DNA of 64,000 nt from Haematobia irritans (lineage: Eukaryota; Arthropoda; Insecta; Diptera; Muscidae): contig NC_134400.1 in the NCBI RefSeq assembly GCF_050003625.1, forward strand, positions 226,092,085 to 226,156,084, given 5' to 3'. Below, one piece after another: positions 11,232-21,300 of this stretch; the first letter of the stretch is position 1, and every line of letters begins with the position of its first letter. The translations under genes and the position numbers were made by a program. The notes beneath the pieces were generated by a model that searched no databases, was not told where the DNA came from, and worked only from the letters and a program-made list of their open reading frames with translations.

Positions 11232-13744
11232 TATTTTTATCTGTGAAACATCTTAAAAAAGCTTTGAAACACTCAAAATGTCATCAATATTTCTCAGAAA
11301 AACTAATCAATCCTTTCGATCCGTTCATTCATTATTGGATTTAGTATAATAAAAGAAAATAGTCTATCAATATTGTTCAAAAATATACGAAAAAGTTAAT
11401 TTTTTAACAAACAATATAAATAACGTAAATATATAAAAAAAGATCAAAAATTATGGTCTCGAACTTACTTTATTCGTACAGATAGAATGAGCTAGGACAA
11501 CTCAGGAAAATTGCAATGTCGCCACATAGAAGTTTAAGACCGTAACCAGAAAGTGGTGCCAAAAAGCCATGACAATTTTAATGTAATGATGTTTACATGG
11601 ACTTGCCATTGGAGGAAATCATTAGTTTAAGATGTTCTTCAGATGTAATGATACAATTCTAGCCTATATTTTATCCAAAATGCACCATTCTGCAAGAAAT
11701 GAAGGTACAGTTTTTCTAATTTTCTAAGATGTTTCGTATAAACAAGGATGACACAACTACAGCGATTGTACCATTACTATCATCGCGAACACTGGTATGA
11801 AAGTTCCTGACAGGAAATGATATGGATATGACACAACTATTAAAAAAAACTCCTTTTCGAAAATTTAAAAGTCAAATTTCTACTTTGAATCATTTTCCAA
11901 AATTATGTTGCTAAATCTAAATAGGGTCACTATATTCAGCTATATCAATGCAATAGTTGGACTATTAGATTCCAAGCTAGATAAATGCTTTCCGTAAATT
12001 TTCATTGAAAGATCGTCACTTTCAATAGGGATATATTTTAGGATATTTCTCCTATCTAGGACATACACCAATAGCTGCCGGTGTCAATTGCAGCAGAGTG
12101 TTATTTTAAATTTTCCTACAATGTTGCATATTTAATTTTTTGTGTTAAAATGTAATAAACATTAAAGTTAGTTACCACACATCCGTCCATCCGTATTATA
12201 TATCCCCCTTCTTAGTCCATCTATAATAAAAACAAATGGTCTCATAAACATGCAACTTCACACATACACACCGCACATTTAGTATCTAAGTATACAGACA
12301 TCTGAACCAAATACAACCACATTTAGAGAAATAAGCAAAGCAAAAATGAGGAAACCCAACAGCAACAACCACACATTTCAGTCAACATAGGAGTGGCCAA
12401 CCAGTAAACAACCAATCACAGCCAACAGGGTATATATGAAACTTAAGCGAAGAGAAGCAGAGTGCAACTCACACAGAGTCGAGTATGTATTCAAACGACC
12501 GAATGAACAGATAGACCAAACACCATCGCACAATCATATGAAAGCAGTCAACACATCTAAACTCGAGCTCAAGTAAAACAAACCACCGACGGGCATTGAT
12601 GGTAAAGAAGAAAATCCAACAAAAGTAATAAAAATACATAGTGGCAACACACACGCACAAGTGGAAAAGAGACCTGCTATAGTGGCAGTGAGGCGAATAA
12701 TTCACATGAAGTCCCACCACACCACACCGCACCACTGATACAGCCATTTTAATCGTAAATACTAAAAAACAACACATGTAGTAATAGGCGTTGAACTAAG
12801 TACGACCGAACTTGGAATAACAACGGGTCATTAAAAAAAGAAGAAGAAGAACACATGAATGTTTCCATTAAAAAAAGAATATCCCCCATGTTGCGATATG
12901 CGAAATCGCAATAATAATTAGTTTTCTTATAAAGAAAAAATTAAGATATAGTTTGTCAAGAAAGTGTTTTGACAATGGGTTAAAAATTATGTTTTGTTCC
13001 AAAATTAAATATAATGAAATTTAAAAAAAAAAATTATTATGTATTTTGCAAAGTATACATACGTACACAGAATTAAAAATTTAATAAAATATTTAATATT
13101 TCAATTATTTCTAGAATTTGAAATAGTTGGCAATGTCAAAAGACTTTCTTGACATACTGTATTATCGTACTTAAATTCTATTTGTATTGCATTTCCTATT
13201 AAAGAAAACTATTCAGGGGTGAAGATATATGGCCAAACAAAAATTTTGCAGTTTGGGATTCCGAATATCGGAACATACCCCTATGTAAGGAAGAAATATC
13301 GATTTTCACACGAAACATTTTCTATTTTATTTCAATAAAAGGGGAATAGAAATATGTATCTTTAGAAGTACAAAAATGATTTTAGGTATATATTAACCGT
13401 CTAATCAAAGTACAAATTACATTTATGGTTCGATCATAATGAAGTCTTCCATAATTCATTTCTTGGTAACTACTACAAAATTTGTAGAAAACGTTGGTTG
13501 AATTGTCAATATGAAAAAAAATTATTTTGATATTTAATTGTTAATGTTGAATTTGTACACAAAACAAAATAATTCATTTATTTTATGAACATTGTACACA
13601 AAAGTTTTCCCGTCATGAAATTCATAAATTGTATGAAAAACGTTCTCAAATTAAAAATCAGTACGAATGCATACATAATATTAATGAACTCTTTTATATT
13701 ATAAATTAAAGATACATTTCTGACAACGTCATATAATAAATGTA
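11232..13744. other. Stretch without a recognisable gene
   Basis: No supported gene. 12180-12780 is richer in C and A than its surroundings and contains 'gggtatatatgaaac' at 12428-12442, TATA-box-like, but no transcript or coding evidence follows. The 102-codon minus-strand frame at 12469-12777 is rich in Phe, Cys and Tyr and looks random. Confidence 0.45.
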
Positions 13745-15022
13745 GTTTTTATACCCACTACCATAGAATGGTGACGGGAGTATAATAAGTTTGTCATTCC
13801 GTTTGTAACACATCGAGATATCGATTTCCGACTAAATAAAGTTATATATATTCTTGATCAGGGAGAAATTCTAAGACGATATAACGATGTCCGTTTGTCC
13901 GTCTGGCTATCTGTTGCAACCACGCTACAGTCTTCAATAATGAAGCAATCGTGCTGAAATTTTGCACAAACTCGTCTTTTGTCTGCAGGCAGGTCAAGTT
14001 CGAAGATGGGCTATATCGGTCCATGTTTTGGTATAGCCCCCATATAGACCGATCTCCCGATTTTACTTCTTGGGCTTATAGAAACCGCAGTTTTTATCCA
14101 ATTTACCTGAAATTGGAAATCGAGAGGTACCTTAGAACCGTAAAGAGGTGTGCCAAAAATGGTCAGCATCGCTCCATGTTTTGGTATGGTCCCCATATAA
14201 ACCGACCTCCCGATTTGGGGTCTTGGTCTTATAGAAACCGTAGATTTTATCCAATTTGCCTGAAATTAAAAAAAAATGGTACTTGATGACCATCAAACGG
14301 TATGCCGAAAATGGTCCGTATCGTTCCATGTTTTGGTATAGCCCCCATATAGACCGATATCCCGATTTTACTTCTTGGGCTTCTAGAATCCGAAGTTTTT
14401 ATCCAATTTGCCTGAAATTGGAAATCTAGAGGTATTTTCGGGCCATAAAGAGGTGTGCCGAAAACGGTGAGTATCGGTCCATATTTTAGTATAGCCCCCA
14501 TAATAACGATCTCCCGATTTAACTCCTTGGGTTTCTAGAAACCGTAGTTTTTATCCGATTTGCCTGAAATTGTAAATATTCTGGTATTTTAGGCTCACAA
14601 AAACATGTATGGGATTAAGTTTTTATCGGTCCATTTGATAATGCCTCCATATAGGCCGACTTCACTTCTTGAGGGTATAAGAGGCGCACTGATCTTGAAA
14701 ATTGCTTCTCAATGTAAAATTTCCAGATATCACTTCTCGTGTGAAAATCTACAGATTTAAGATTTCAAATCAAGACGTTATTTTAAATTTTCTTACACAC
14801 TTACAAGAGATGTCAATGATTCCTCTAAAACTCAAACAAAAATGGTTCTTATAAATCCAGAATCTGATATAGTCCTCATAGGTGAAATCTTTAAATTTAT
14901 CTTCCGGAAGTGTCCTCAAGTCCTCAATCCCTCCTGAAATTTCAAAGGAAACCCTAATATTTGGTTCATGGTGGTGGGTATTTAAGATTCGGCCCGGCCG
15001 AACTTACTGCTGTATATACTAG
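13745..15022 (-). repeat. Tandem-module element with GGCC palindrome end, copy I
   Basis: Read on the minus strand it starts 'tagtatatacagcagtaag' and the palindrome GTTCGGCCGGGCCGAA, continues 'taaatacccaccaccatg', and ends 'ggtagtgggtataaaaac'. Between lie several diverged ~150-bp modules with 'tatagcccccatatagaccg' and 'tcccgattttac'. The same start and end signals flank the arrays at 27723-29010 and 48807-50346. The terminal hairpin and lack of long target duplications resemble Helitron/Helentron-type non-autonomous elements, but I cannot prove the class. The short frames inside are by-products of the modules. Confidence 0.65.
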
Positions 15023-15101
15023 TTTTGGATTTTCTTTTCTGCCCTAATAAATAACGATGCGTACATTATATGAAGCCACTTATTAAAAAAAAAATGGATT
15101 A

Positions 15102-15316
15102 CACTGATAGAAAAACTGCATTATATTAACGAAAGGAGTCATTAAAATTAAGCCAAAAAAAACAAATTTGTTGATATAACGAAATTGTTTGTTATTAAAC
15201 CGATTTATCGGTTAATCAATGAAAGGTTTCGTATTATTAACGTATAGTTTCATTGTCTTAAAGAAAATTAAAAAAAATTTGTGTTGGCTTAATTTTAATG
15301 AAATTTTCTTTGCGTT
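15102..15316. mobile_element. Short MITE-like element with long internal inverted repeat
   Basis: Flanked by TA, beginning CACTGATAG and ending TTTGCGTT. 'cattaaaattaagccaa' near the left end is mirrored by 'ttggcttaattttaatg' near the right end, so the element can fold back on itself. About 215 bp, no ORF. Confidence 0.5.
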
Positions 15317-15828
15317 TATCTAGAAAATGTTATATTTCGATTTTGTTTTGAATTATACACTTGTCTTGTATACCTAAAGGATAACACTTTGTTGTGGTAC
15401 TAACACGCCAAAAGAAATCCCGTAGTTTTGGATATATTATGAACAGTACGATAAAATATATTATATAAAAAATAAAAATATTATTATGTAAACGTACATG
15501 GAAGAGTCCATAAATTCATATTTTAATTTGTTTGTTGTATATATGTTGTATCAAACATGTAGTATTTCGTAAAAGTCGGTTCCATTTTAGATATCTAAAA
15601 TTCCTTACATTGAATGTGTTACTAGTGCCACAAAATCACAGTTTTCGAGAAATATTTCCTAAACTCCCTTCAGGTTAAAATGTAGCCCCCATACATTATT
15701 CTCCGCCGGTAATTCCCTACAGAACCTATAAAATCTACAAAAAGATTTGGGTGTTTGGTTTAGTTAAGAATTTTCGCTGGGGGTTCTAAGTGGTCTTTGC
15801 AATACATAAATTTTAAAATTTCAAGTTA

Positions 15829-16035
15829 AGGTGAGTACTATGTTCGTGGTTTTCACCAAAACACTAAATTAAAAGTACAAATATATTTATGAAGACGATT
15901 ACATTTTGATCAAGTCTTTCCTTTTCAAGGAATTGGTTGCATATAATTTTATACTTCTAAATTAATTAATAAAAAAAAGTAACCGTGAAAATAAGCTGGT
16001 TTTCAGCTTGAAAACTGAACATAGTACTCAGCTTT
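15829..16035. mobile_element. Fold-back element GTGAGTACTATGTTC
   Basis: 'ggtgagtactatgttc' at the left is mirrored by 'gaacatagtactcagc' at the right, with further pairing of 'ggttttcac' text, over about 207 bp. It ends roughly 50 bp before the LTR retrotransposon. No ORF. Confidence 0.5.
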
Positions 16036-16087
16036 AGTTGAAAATTATGGGGGTGGAGGAACTACAATCTATCTAGGCCACTACTAT

Positions 16088-16253
16088 TGTAAGATGACTA
16101 GTTAAGTACTTGCAATGAAACTGAGGAAAATCCTGCCTCAGAGTTAAATGTCATTTTCTACTTTACGTAGCTTGTCGTCATGGCTGTCGTTGATTTGTGA
16201 AAAACGTTCAATAGGCAGTAGTAGCAGGCGTGGCGATAAGTTACGTTCTTTCA
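16088..16253 (+). repeat. 5' LTR
   Basis: 166 bp, starting TGTAAGATGAC and ending TTCTTTCA. I compared it base by base with the copy at 20872-21037 and saw no difference. No clear TATA box is visible, so transcription probably depends on an initiator-type promoter (inference). Confidence 0.95.
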
Positions 16254-16268
16254 TCAGAAGTGGGATTC
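16254..16268 (+). promoter_or_regulatory. Primer binding site, tRNA-Leu-like
   Basis: TCAGAAGTGGGATTC directly follows the 5' LTR. It matches the complement of the 3' acceptor/T-arm part of typical eukaryotic Leu tRNAs, offset by a few bases from the CCA end. The tRNA identity comes from remembered family knowledge and should be tested against the host's tRNA set. Confidence 0.65.
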
Positions 16269-16356
16269 AAAAAAAAAAAAAAAAACTTAATTGTCAGAAG
16301 AAAGAAAGAAAATTTGGTATAGACATTTAAAAAAAAAGGAATATAATTCATGCAAC

Positions 16357-16908
16357 ATGGCTAACAATAATGAACTGGAATTGGAGAATATAGCAAAATC
16401 TGGAAGCAGTAGCGTTATCTCTGATGAAGAGTCAGCAGTTGTTGCGGCTCCATCGGGGGCTATGTGGTGTGGCATTGAAGAATGCAGAAGATTAATCCCT
16501 GTATTTAATCCATCTCGTAAAGATTCAGTGTCGCCTCGTGAATGGATAGTAAATGTGGAGCGTGTTAAACATATATTTAATTGGGACGATAAGACTACGG
16601 TATTTTACGCTGCTCTACGATTGGAAGAGGCAGCGTTATCATGGTTTTCAGGCATAAACGAGAGAGAACTGTCATGGAAAAAATTTAAGGAACTATTAAC
16701 CGAGGCTTTTCCTTGTACAAAAAATGAGGCTGATATATATCTCCGGTTGATGTGTCGCGTGAAGGATCCACAGGAAAGTACTGAAAAATATTTTTACGAC
16801 GTGCTAGCACTCGCTAGAAGCGCAGGAATTAGCGATGACAGTGCAAAGAATTATATTGTATCGGGTCTTAAGGATAAACAATTGATTAATCTGTCACTGG
16901 ATATATAA
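16357..16908 (+). CDS. gag: Gag, matrix/capsid part
   Basis: Encodes the structural Gag of the Gypsy element, which packages element RNA into cytoplasmic particles. I choose ATG 16357 (MANNNELELEN) because its context gcaacATGG is favourable; the open frame extends upstream to 16291. The middle contains a retrotransposon-gag capsid pattern: FNPSRKDSVSPREWI, then LEEAALSWFSG, then WKKFKELLTEAFP. The frame stops at TAA 16906-16908, before any zinc knuckle. The following frame (-1 relative) continues without a stop through 'TPLELLGYIKSHL' into the CCHC knuckle, so the capsid and nucleocapsid parts are separated by a one-base shift. I see no classic X-XXY-YYZ slippery site at the junction, so a mutation is likelier than programmed shifting. 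Confidence 0.85.
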   Translation: MANNNELELENIAKSGSSSVISDEESAVVAAPSGAMWCGIEECRRLIPVFNPSRKDSVSPREWIVNVERVKHIFNWDDKTTVFYAALRLEEAALSWFSGINERELSWKKFKELLTEAFPCTKNEADIYLRLMCRVKDPQESTEKYFYDVLALARSAGISDDSAKNYIVSGLKDKQLINLSLDI

Positions 16909-17555
16909 CTCAAGTTAAAACTCCATTGGAGCTATTGGGTTATATCAAATCACATCTGTCTGTTATGGAACAGCAAAGGAACCGTGAGGTGTTTTTGAAT
17001 AGAAATCAGGCGCCACAATCATCAATATTAGTACCACGAAATGCAAACACTAGAATGGATAAAAATGGAATCACATGTTACAACTGTCAAGAACAGGGAC
17101 ATTTTTCAAGAGATTGTTCAAAACCTCGTAAAAGACATGAAAAATTGGGTCGTAGCAACTTTGCACCAAAGGTTTCTCGATTGTCCATTAATAGAAGCAA
17201 CGGGTTAACTCAACAAGCTTATATTGATGGTCATTTAATCAATGTGTTCTGTGATCTCGGAAGTGAATGTTCAACAATGAAAATAGATGTAGTGCAAAGA
17301 TTCAATTGGAACTTTGAGAGTTCTAACATAAAACTGTTGGGTTTTGGAGGAACAGAAGTTTATGCGATTGGTAAAATGAAGAAAGAAGTGAAGATACAAG
17401 AAGTAACACTTACTATTGACATTATCGTGGTTGGAAATGAGAACCAGGAGAGTGAAATGATCATTGGGCAGAACTTTTTCGACCATAAAGGTGTAAAAAT
17501 GGTTCGGGAGAACGGTATATTAAAAATTTCGAAGTCAGAAGAAACTTCACAATGA
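16909..17555 (+). CDS. gag-pol: Nucleocapsid zinc knuckle and aspartic protease
   Basis: Continuation of the polyprotein in frame 3. A single CCHC knuckle (CYNCQEQGHFSRDC) lies at 17076-17117 and would bind element RNA. A retropepsin-like domain follows, with the active-site motif D-L-G-S at 17253-17264 and the second conserved stretch MIIGQNFFD near 17457-17483. The residue after the catalytic Asp is Leu, not the usual Thr/Ser; this may be a family trait or a change. The segment ends at TGA 17553-17555, followed by CTAG. The frame stays open beyond the TGA into reverse transcriptase, so this is one in-frame stop and not a shift. Confidence 0.85.
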
Positions 17556-18725
17556 CTAGGAAATAATTCAAATCGTAAGTTCAATCATTCATTATTAAAT
17601 TTTGATCCAAAATTAGATGAGAAAAATTTATCAAAATTGTTTGGTGTATTGGAGAAATATGGAGAGTGTTTTGCTAGTAGCACGTCCCAATTGGGAAAAA
17701 CCAGCGCTATAGAGTTAAATATTCAATTAAAGAATCCTGAGAAAATTATTTGTCATAAACCCAATCGTGTACCGTATAATTTGCTTGAGAAGATGGAGGA
17801 AATTGTGTCTGAACTTTTAAGATGTGATATAATAGAGAATTCTGTATCAGCTTATGCAAGTAGAGCACATTTAGTTCCAAAAAAGAATGGGGAATTCCGT
17901 ATGGTTGTCGACTACCGAGAATTAAATAAAATAACAGTTCGAGAGGTGTTTCCTATGTCAAATATAGAGGAAACTATTAATCGTATTCGGGATAATAAAA
18001 TTTTTATTGTTTTGGATATGATGAATGGTTACCATCAAATTCCTATTCATAAGTCGTGCAAACATTTAACAGCATTTGTTACACCTAGGGGTCATTACCA
18101 ATATAAGAGAATGCCTTTTGGGTTGACCAATGCCCCCGCAGTTTTCATGCGTCTGGTTGATCAACTAATACGTTCTACTAAAAGTACAAATATAATCGCG
18201 TACATGGATGACATTGTACTTTTTGGAAAAGAAATCGATGATTTAATGGAGACTCTTGAGACGTTTTTGAATGTTTGCTGTAAAATGGGAATAACTTTTA
18301 ATTTAAAAAAATGTCAGTTTTTTGTACGAAATATCGAATATTTGGGTCATATTATTACTGACGAAGGAATATTACCTGGAGATATAAAGACGCAAGCTAT
18401 TACAAGATTTTCGAGACCAACTAATGTGAGAGAAGTAAAGCAATTTTTGGGACTTACAGGATATTTCAGGAAATTCGTTGAGAACTTTGCTAAAATAGCT
18501 TATCCTTTAAATAATTTGCTAAAGGGTACTTCAAAATTCGAGTGGAAAGAAGAGCAGGAGAAGGCTTTTCAATTGTTAAAACAAAAGGTGTCTGAAAAAC
18601 CGGTATTGGTAATTTACAATCCTGATGATAAGCACGAAATTCACACAGATGCGTCACAACATGGTTTGGCCGGTGTGTTAATTCAAATATGTTCTCGATG
18701 CATATTTCAGCAGACAGACCAGTGA
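17556..18725 (+). CDS. pol: Reverse transcriptase and start of RNase H
   Basis: Same frame as the protease segment, separated from it only by the TGA. The RT core is complete: the LVPKKNGEFRMVVDYRELN block, VLDMMNGYHQIPI with the first catalytic Asp, MPFGLTNAPAVF, and YMDD at 18201-18212. The thumb and connection follow (YLGHIITDEG, TRPTNVREVKQFLGLTGYFRKFV-type text), then the RNase H opening HTDASQHGLAGVLIQ. Around 18685-18700 the frame becomes wrong and stops at TGA 18723-18725. The residues between GVLIQ and the next recognisable block are fewer than usual for the family, so a small indel lies there. The product copies element RNA into DNA in the cytoplasmic particle. Confidence 0.9.
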   Translation, partial: LGNNSNRKFNHSLLNFDPKLDEKNLSKLFGVLEKYGECFASSTSQLGKTSAIELNIQLKNPEKIICHKPNRVPYNLLEKMEEIVSELLRCDIIENSVSAYASRAHLVPKKNGEFRMVVDYRELNKITVREVFPMSNIEETINRIRDNKIFIVLDMMNGYHQIPIHKSCKHLTAFVTPRGHYQYKRMPFGLTNAPAVFMRLVDQLIRSTKSTNIIAYMDDIVLFGKEIDDLMETLETFLNVCCKMGITFNLKKCQFFVRNIEYLGHIITDEGILPGDIKTQAITRFSRPTNVREVKQFLGLTGYFRKFVENFAKIAYPLNNLLKGTSKFEWKEEQEKAFQLLKQKVSEKPVLVIYNPDDKHEIHTDASQHGLAGVLIQICSRCIFQQTDQ

Positions 18726-20352
18726 ATGTGAGAAGAAATATCATAGCTACGAACTAGAGACACTTGCAGTCGTAGAATGCTTGGAAAGGTTTCGATTTTA
18801 CTTGCTAGGAAAACATTTTAAGGTTATAACGGATTGCAACTCCTTGAAAGAGACATCGAATAAGCAAAACTTAATACCTAGAATTGCAAGATGGTGGTTG
18901 AGGATACAAGAATTTGACTTTGAGTGTATACACAGAATTGGAGCTCAAATGGCTCATGCTGATGCTTTGAGCAGAAATCCAGTGGATAGTGCTGTTGAGT
19001 TGGACGTTGCTGGGTTTGATGTGCTTATTATTGGAATGGATGAACCGGATTGGATAGCGACATTACAGAGACAGGATAAATCATGCAATGAAATTATTGA
19101 AGTACTTCAACATGCAAGAGATGACAACTTACGAAAATCTTACGAAAAAGAATATTCTGTGAAGAATAACAGATTGTTTAAAATTACGAATGAGGGCTTA
19201 CGGTTTGTAGTACCCAATGGCATACGATGGAAGATAATAAAATCTGCACATGATGATGTAGGTCATTGTGGTTTTGTGAGAACATGTGATCGTGTGAAAC
19301 GGCTATATTGGTTTCCGAAAATGAGAAGAATTGTCAAGAAATATTTAGACTCATGTGTACAATGTTTGTACAACCAAAGATCAAAGGATGAAACAAATTA
19401 CAACATATATCCCATAGAAAAGGTTGCAATTCCTTTTTATACTATTCATATTGATCACGTTGGTCCATATCCCAACTCAACAAAAGGAAATCAATATATA
19501 TTGGGAATCATCGATTCATATTCCAAATTTTTAATATTGCGTCCTGTCCGGAATACATCTGCTAAACCGGTAGTGCAAACTATGCTTGATATTTCACAAT
19601 ATTTTGGAATGCCAGTTCAAATAATTAGTGACAGAGGAACGGCTTTTACATCCAAATTATTTGAGTCGTTTTGTGGGGAGAATGGAGTAAAGCATATACT
19701 TACCGCTGTAAGAACTCCACGAGCAAACGGACAAATAGAACGTTATTTTCGAACTGTCAATTCTGCTGTCCGTTCGATGACGGAGAAAGCAGATGGTCGA
19801 GATTGGGATCAACATGTTGCGTCCATTCAATGGGGTATTAATAGTATAGAGCATAAAGTAACACGTCAAACACCTCAAAAGCTACTCTTCACATTTACAC
19901 CTCGAAATTATTTGGGAAATCAATTAAGCACGGCGATTCACGATGATATTGATGATGAAGAAGACGACATTCCTCTAGAAAAGTTGAAGTTACAAATAAA
20001 ATCACGTCTTGATAAAGAAGGAGAACAAAATGCTAGGCGTTTTAATGAGAACCATTGCCAACCTAGAAAATATGTTGAGGAGGATTTAGTTCTCATAAAA
20101 GCTGAGCATGCTGCAGACGGTCATTCGAGGAAATTACTGAGCAGGTTTAAGGGACCTTATATAGTAAAGAAGGTCCTAGGTAATGATCGATATTTATTGG
20201 TGGATACTGATGTTACTCAAGTGAAACAGCGAAAATACGAAGCTGTTCACTCGGCAGAAAAGATGAAGCCATGGGCAGAATTACATGATTTTAAGGCTGT
20301 CGAAGAAGATGGAGGAATGGATATATCTGAAGATGAAGATGAAAATATTTAA
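18700..20352 (+). CDS. pol: RNase H end and integrase
   Basis: Frame +1 relative to the RT segment, entered at AYFSRQTSECEKKYHSYELE. RNase H ends with HADALSRNP. Integrase has an HHCC zinc domain (19249-19365) and a catalytic D,D-35-E core: Asp at 19453-19455, Asp at 19630-19632 and Glu at 19738-19740. Downstream FKGPYIVKKVLGNDRYLLV is a GPY/F module, and the protein ends in an acidic tail (SEDEDENI) with TAA at 20350-20352. No chromodomain is seen. Integrase would insert the cDNA, consistent with the 4-bp CTAT duplication. Confidence 0.9.
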   Translation, partial: AYFSRQTSECEKKYHSYELETLAVVECLERFRFYLLGKHFKVITDCNSLKETSNKQNLIPRIARWWLRIQEFDFECIHRIGAQMAHADALSRNPVDSAVELDVAGFDVLIIGMDEPDWIATLQRQDKSCNEIIEVLQHARDDNLRKSYEKEYSVKNNRLFKITNEGLRFVVPNGIRWKIIKSAHDDVGHCGFVRTCDRVKRLYWFPKMRRIVKKYLDSCVQCLYNQRSKDETNYNIYPIEKVAIPFYTIHIDHVGPYPNSTKGNQYILGIIDSYSKFLILRPVRNTSAKPVVQTMLDISQYFGMPVQIISDRGTAFTSKLFESFCGENGVKHILTAVRTPRANGQIERYFRTVNSAVRSMTEKADGRDWDQHVASIQWGINSIEHKVTRQTPQKLLFTFTPRNYLGNQLSTAIHDDIDDEEDDIPLEKLKLQIKSRLDKEGEQNARRFNENHCQPRKYVEEDLVLIKAEHAADGHSRKLLSRFKGPYIVKKVLGNDRYLLVDTDVTQVKQRKYEAVHSAEKMKPWAELHDFKAVEEDGGMDISEDEDENI

Positions 20353-20584
20353 CATTTATTTAAATATTTAATTGGTTGTCTCTTATTGCCTAGAAATTTA
20401 TAAATAAATTAAAACACACGTATCTTATTATTACTATAATTTGTCGTATTCGAATTGAATGGATATTTTGTTTCTCAACTTGTAGTAAGTTGTAAGTATA
20501 CCTGTGTTTGTCCAATTGGAATTGGACAGGTTGAATAAAAATGGATTTCCCGGATGTATTCCAGGACTATTGGTTTTGAAGATT

Positions 20585-20835
20585 GTTCCCTGGTTATTAC
20601 TAGGTTGAGCGGTTCTGTGGAAGTATTCCACATTGAGCGATGTGTAATTTTGTTCCCTGGTTGTTGCCAGGTTGAGCGGCTCTGTGTAGTACACATTGAG
20701 CGATGGTTAATTTGGTTGTTCCCTGGGTATTGCCAGGTTGAGCGGCTCTGTGATGTATATTCACATTGAGCGATGATTGATCTACGGTTCCCTGGAAGTA
20801 TTCCAGGTTGAGCGGTTTATTGGTTCTGTGCCATT
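20585..20835 (+). repeat. Tandem hairpin array in the retrotransposon 3' UTR
   Basis: Four diverged repeats begin GTTCCCTGG at 20585, 20652, 20718 and 20787 (spacing 66-69 bp). Each unit has a CCTGG-loop-CCAGG stem followed by TTGAGCGG, and units 1-3 also have a TGTG...CACA stem followed by TTGAGCGA. The loops vary while the stems and the TTGAGCG tail are kept, a pattern of constrained structure or protein binding. The rest of 20353-20871 is non-coding. Confidence 0.85.
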
Positions 20836-20871
20836 ATCACTGAGGACAGTGATAGTACAGGATGGCCGAGT

Positions 20872-21037
20872 TGTAAGATGACTAGTTAAGTACTTGCAAT
20901 GAAACTGAGGAAAATCCTGCCTCAGAGTTAAATGTCATTTTCTACTTTACGTAGCTTGTCGTCATGGCTGTCGTTGATTTGTGAAAAACGTTCAATAGGC
21001 AGTAGTAGCAGGCGTGGCGATAAGTTACGTTCTTTCA
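20872..21037 (+). repeat. 3' LTR
   Basis: Identical to the 5' LTR and followed directly by the CTAT target duplication. The sequence just before it (ggatggccgagt) is only weakly purine-rich, so the polypurine tract used for plus-strand priming is not obvious. Confidence 0.95.
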
Positions 21038-21204
21038 CTATGTAACAGAAATATTAGGGGTGGACACTTTTTTTTAATACGCTCGCAGAATAATAGAATC
21101 ATATACAATAATTGTAATTTCAATTATTTTTCTATTTTATTTTCTGCTTATTGCGAAAATTATGAATCCAGTTATAAAAAATGTAAAATCATGATAAAAT
21201 GATG

Positions 21205-21300
21205 AGATGAATGAGAGAGAAGTTCACCACTGTGGTATCGCTGTGGACTGAATAGTCTAAGTGAGCCTGAAATATCGGGCTGCCACTATACCTAACCTAA
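21205..21300 (+). mobile_element. SINE 3' fragment
   Basis: Text 'gagagaagttcaccactgtgg...ggactgaatagtctaagtgagcc...gggctgccac...cctaacct' matches the 3' half of the SINE at 57932-58283. The tRNA head is missing. Confidence 0.75.

Larger units (their letters stand above)
16088..21037 (+). mobile_element. Ty3/Gypsy LTR retrotransposon, full length
   Basis: A 4950-bp retrotransposon with identical 166-bp LTRs that begin TG and end CA, and a 4-bp target duplication CTAT at 16084-16087 and 21038-21041. Domain order is Gag, CCHC knuckle, protease, reverse transcriptase, RNase H, integrase with a GPY/F-like C-terminal segment. This order defines Ty3/Gypsy. No env-like third ORF follows integrase; instead there is a ~500-bp 3' region with tandem hairpins. 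Identical LTRs mean recent insertion. The ORF is nevertheless broken three times (gag frameshift, TGA after protease, RNase H indel). The Leu-type primer site and short LTRs hint at the mdg3/Micropia side of the group, which I hold with low confidence. Confidence 0.95.

Noticed and set aside
12428..12475. TATA-box-like host promoter
   Set aside because: TATATATG is common in AT-rich DNA; no initiator at the right distance and no gene downstream.
12469..12777. 102-codon minus-strand frame
   Set aside because: Composition (Phe, Cys, Tyr, Val runs) is that expected from the complement of A/C-rich DNA; no domain, no start context and no neighbour support.
16291..16356. Upstream gag start at 16291
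   Set aside because: Frame is open, but the stretch is Lys-rich from an A-run leader; ATG 16357 has the better context and the more Gag-like start.
20434..20769. Third ORF (env-like) on either strand after pol
   Set aside because: The frames there are translations of the hairpin array; no signal peptide, membrane segment or glycoprotein pattern.
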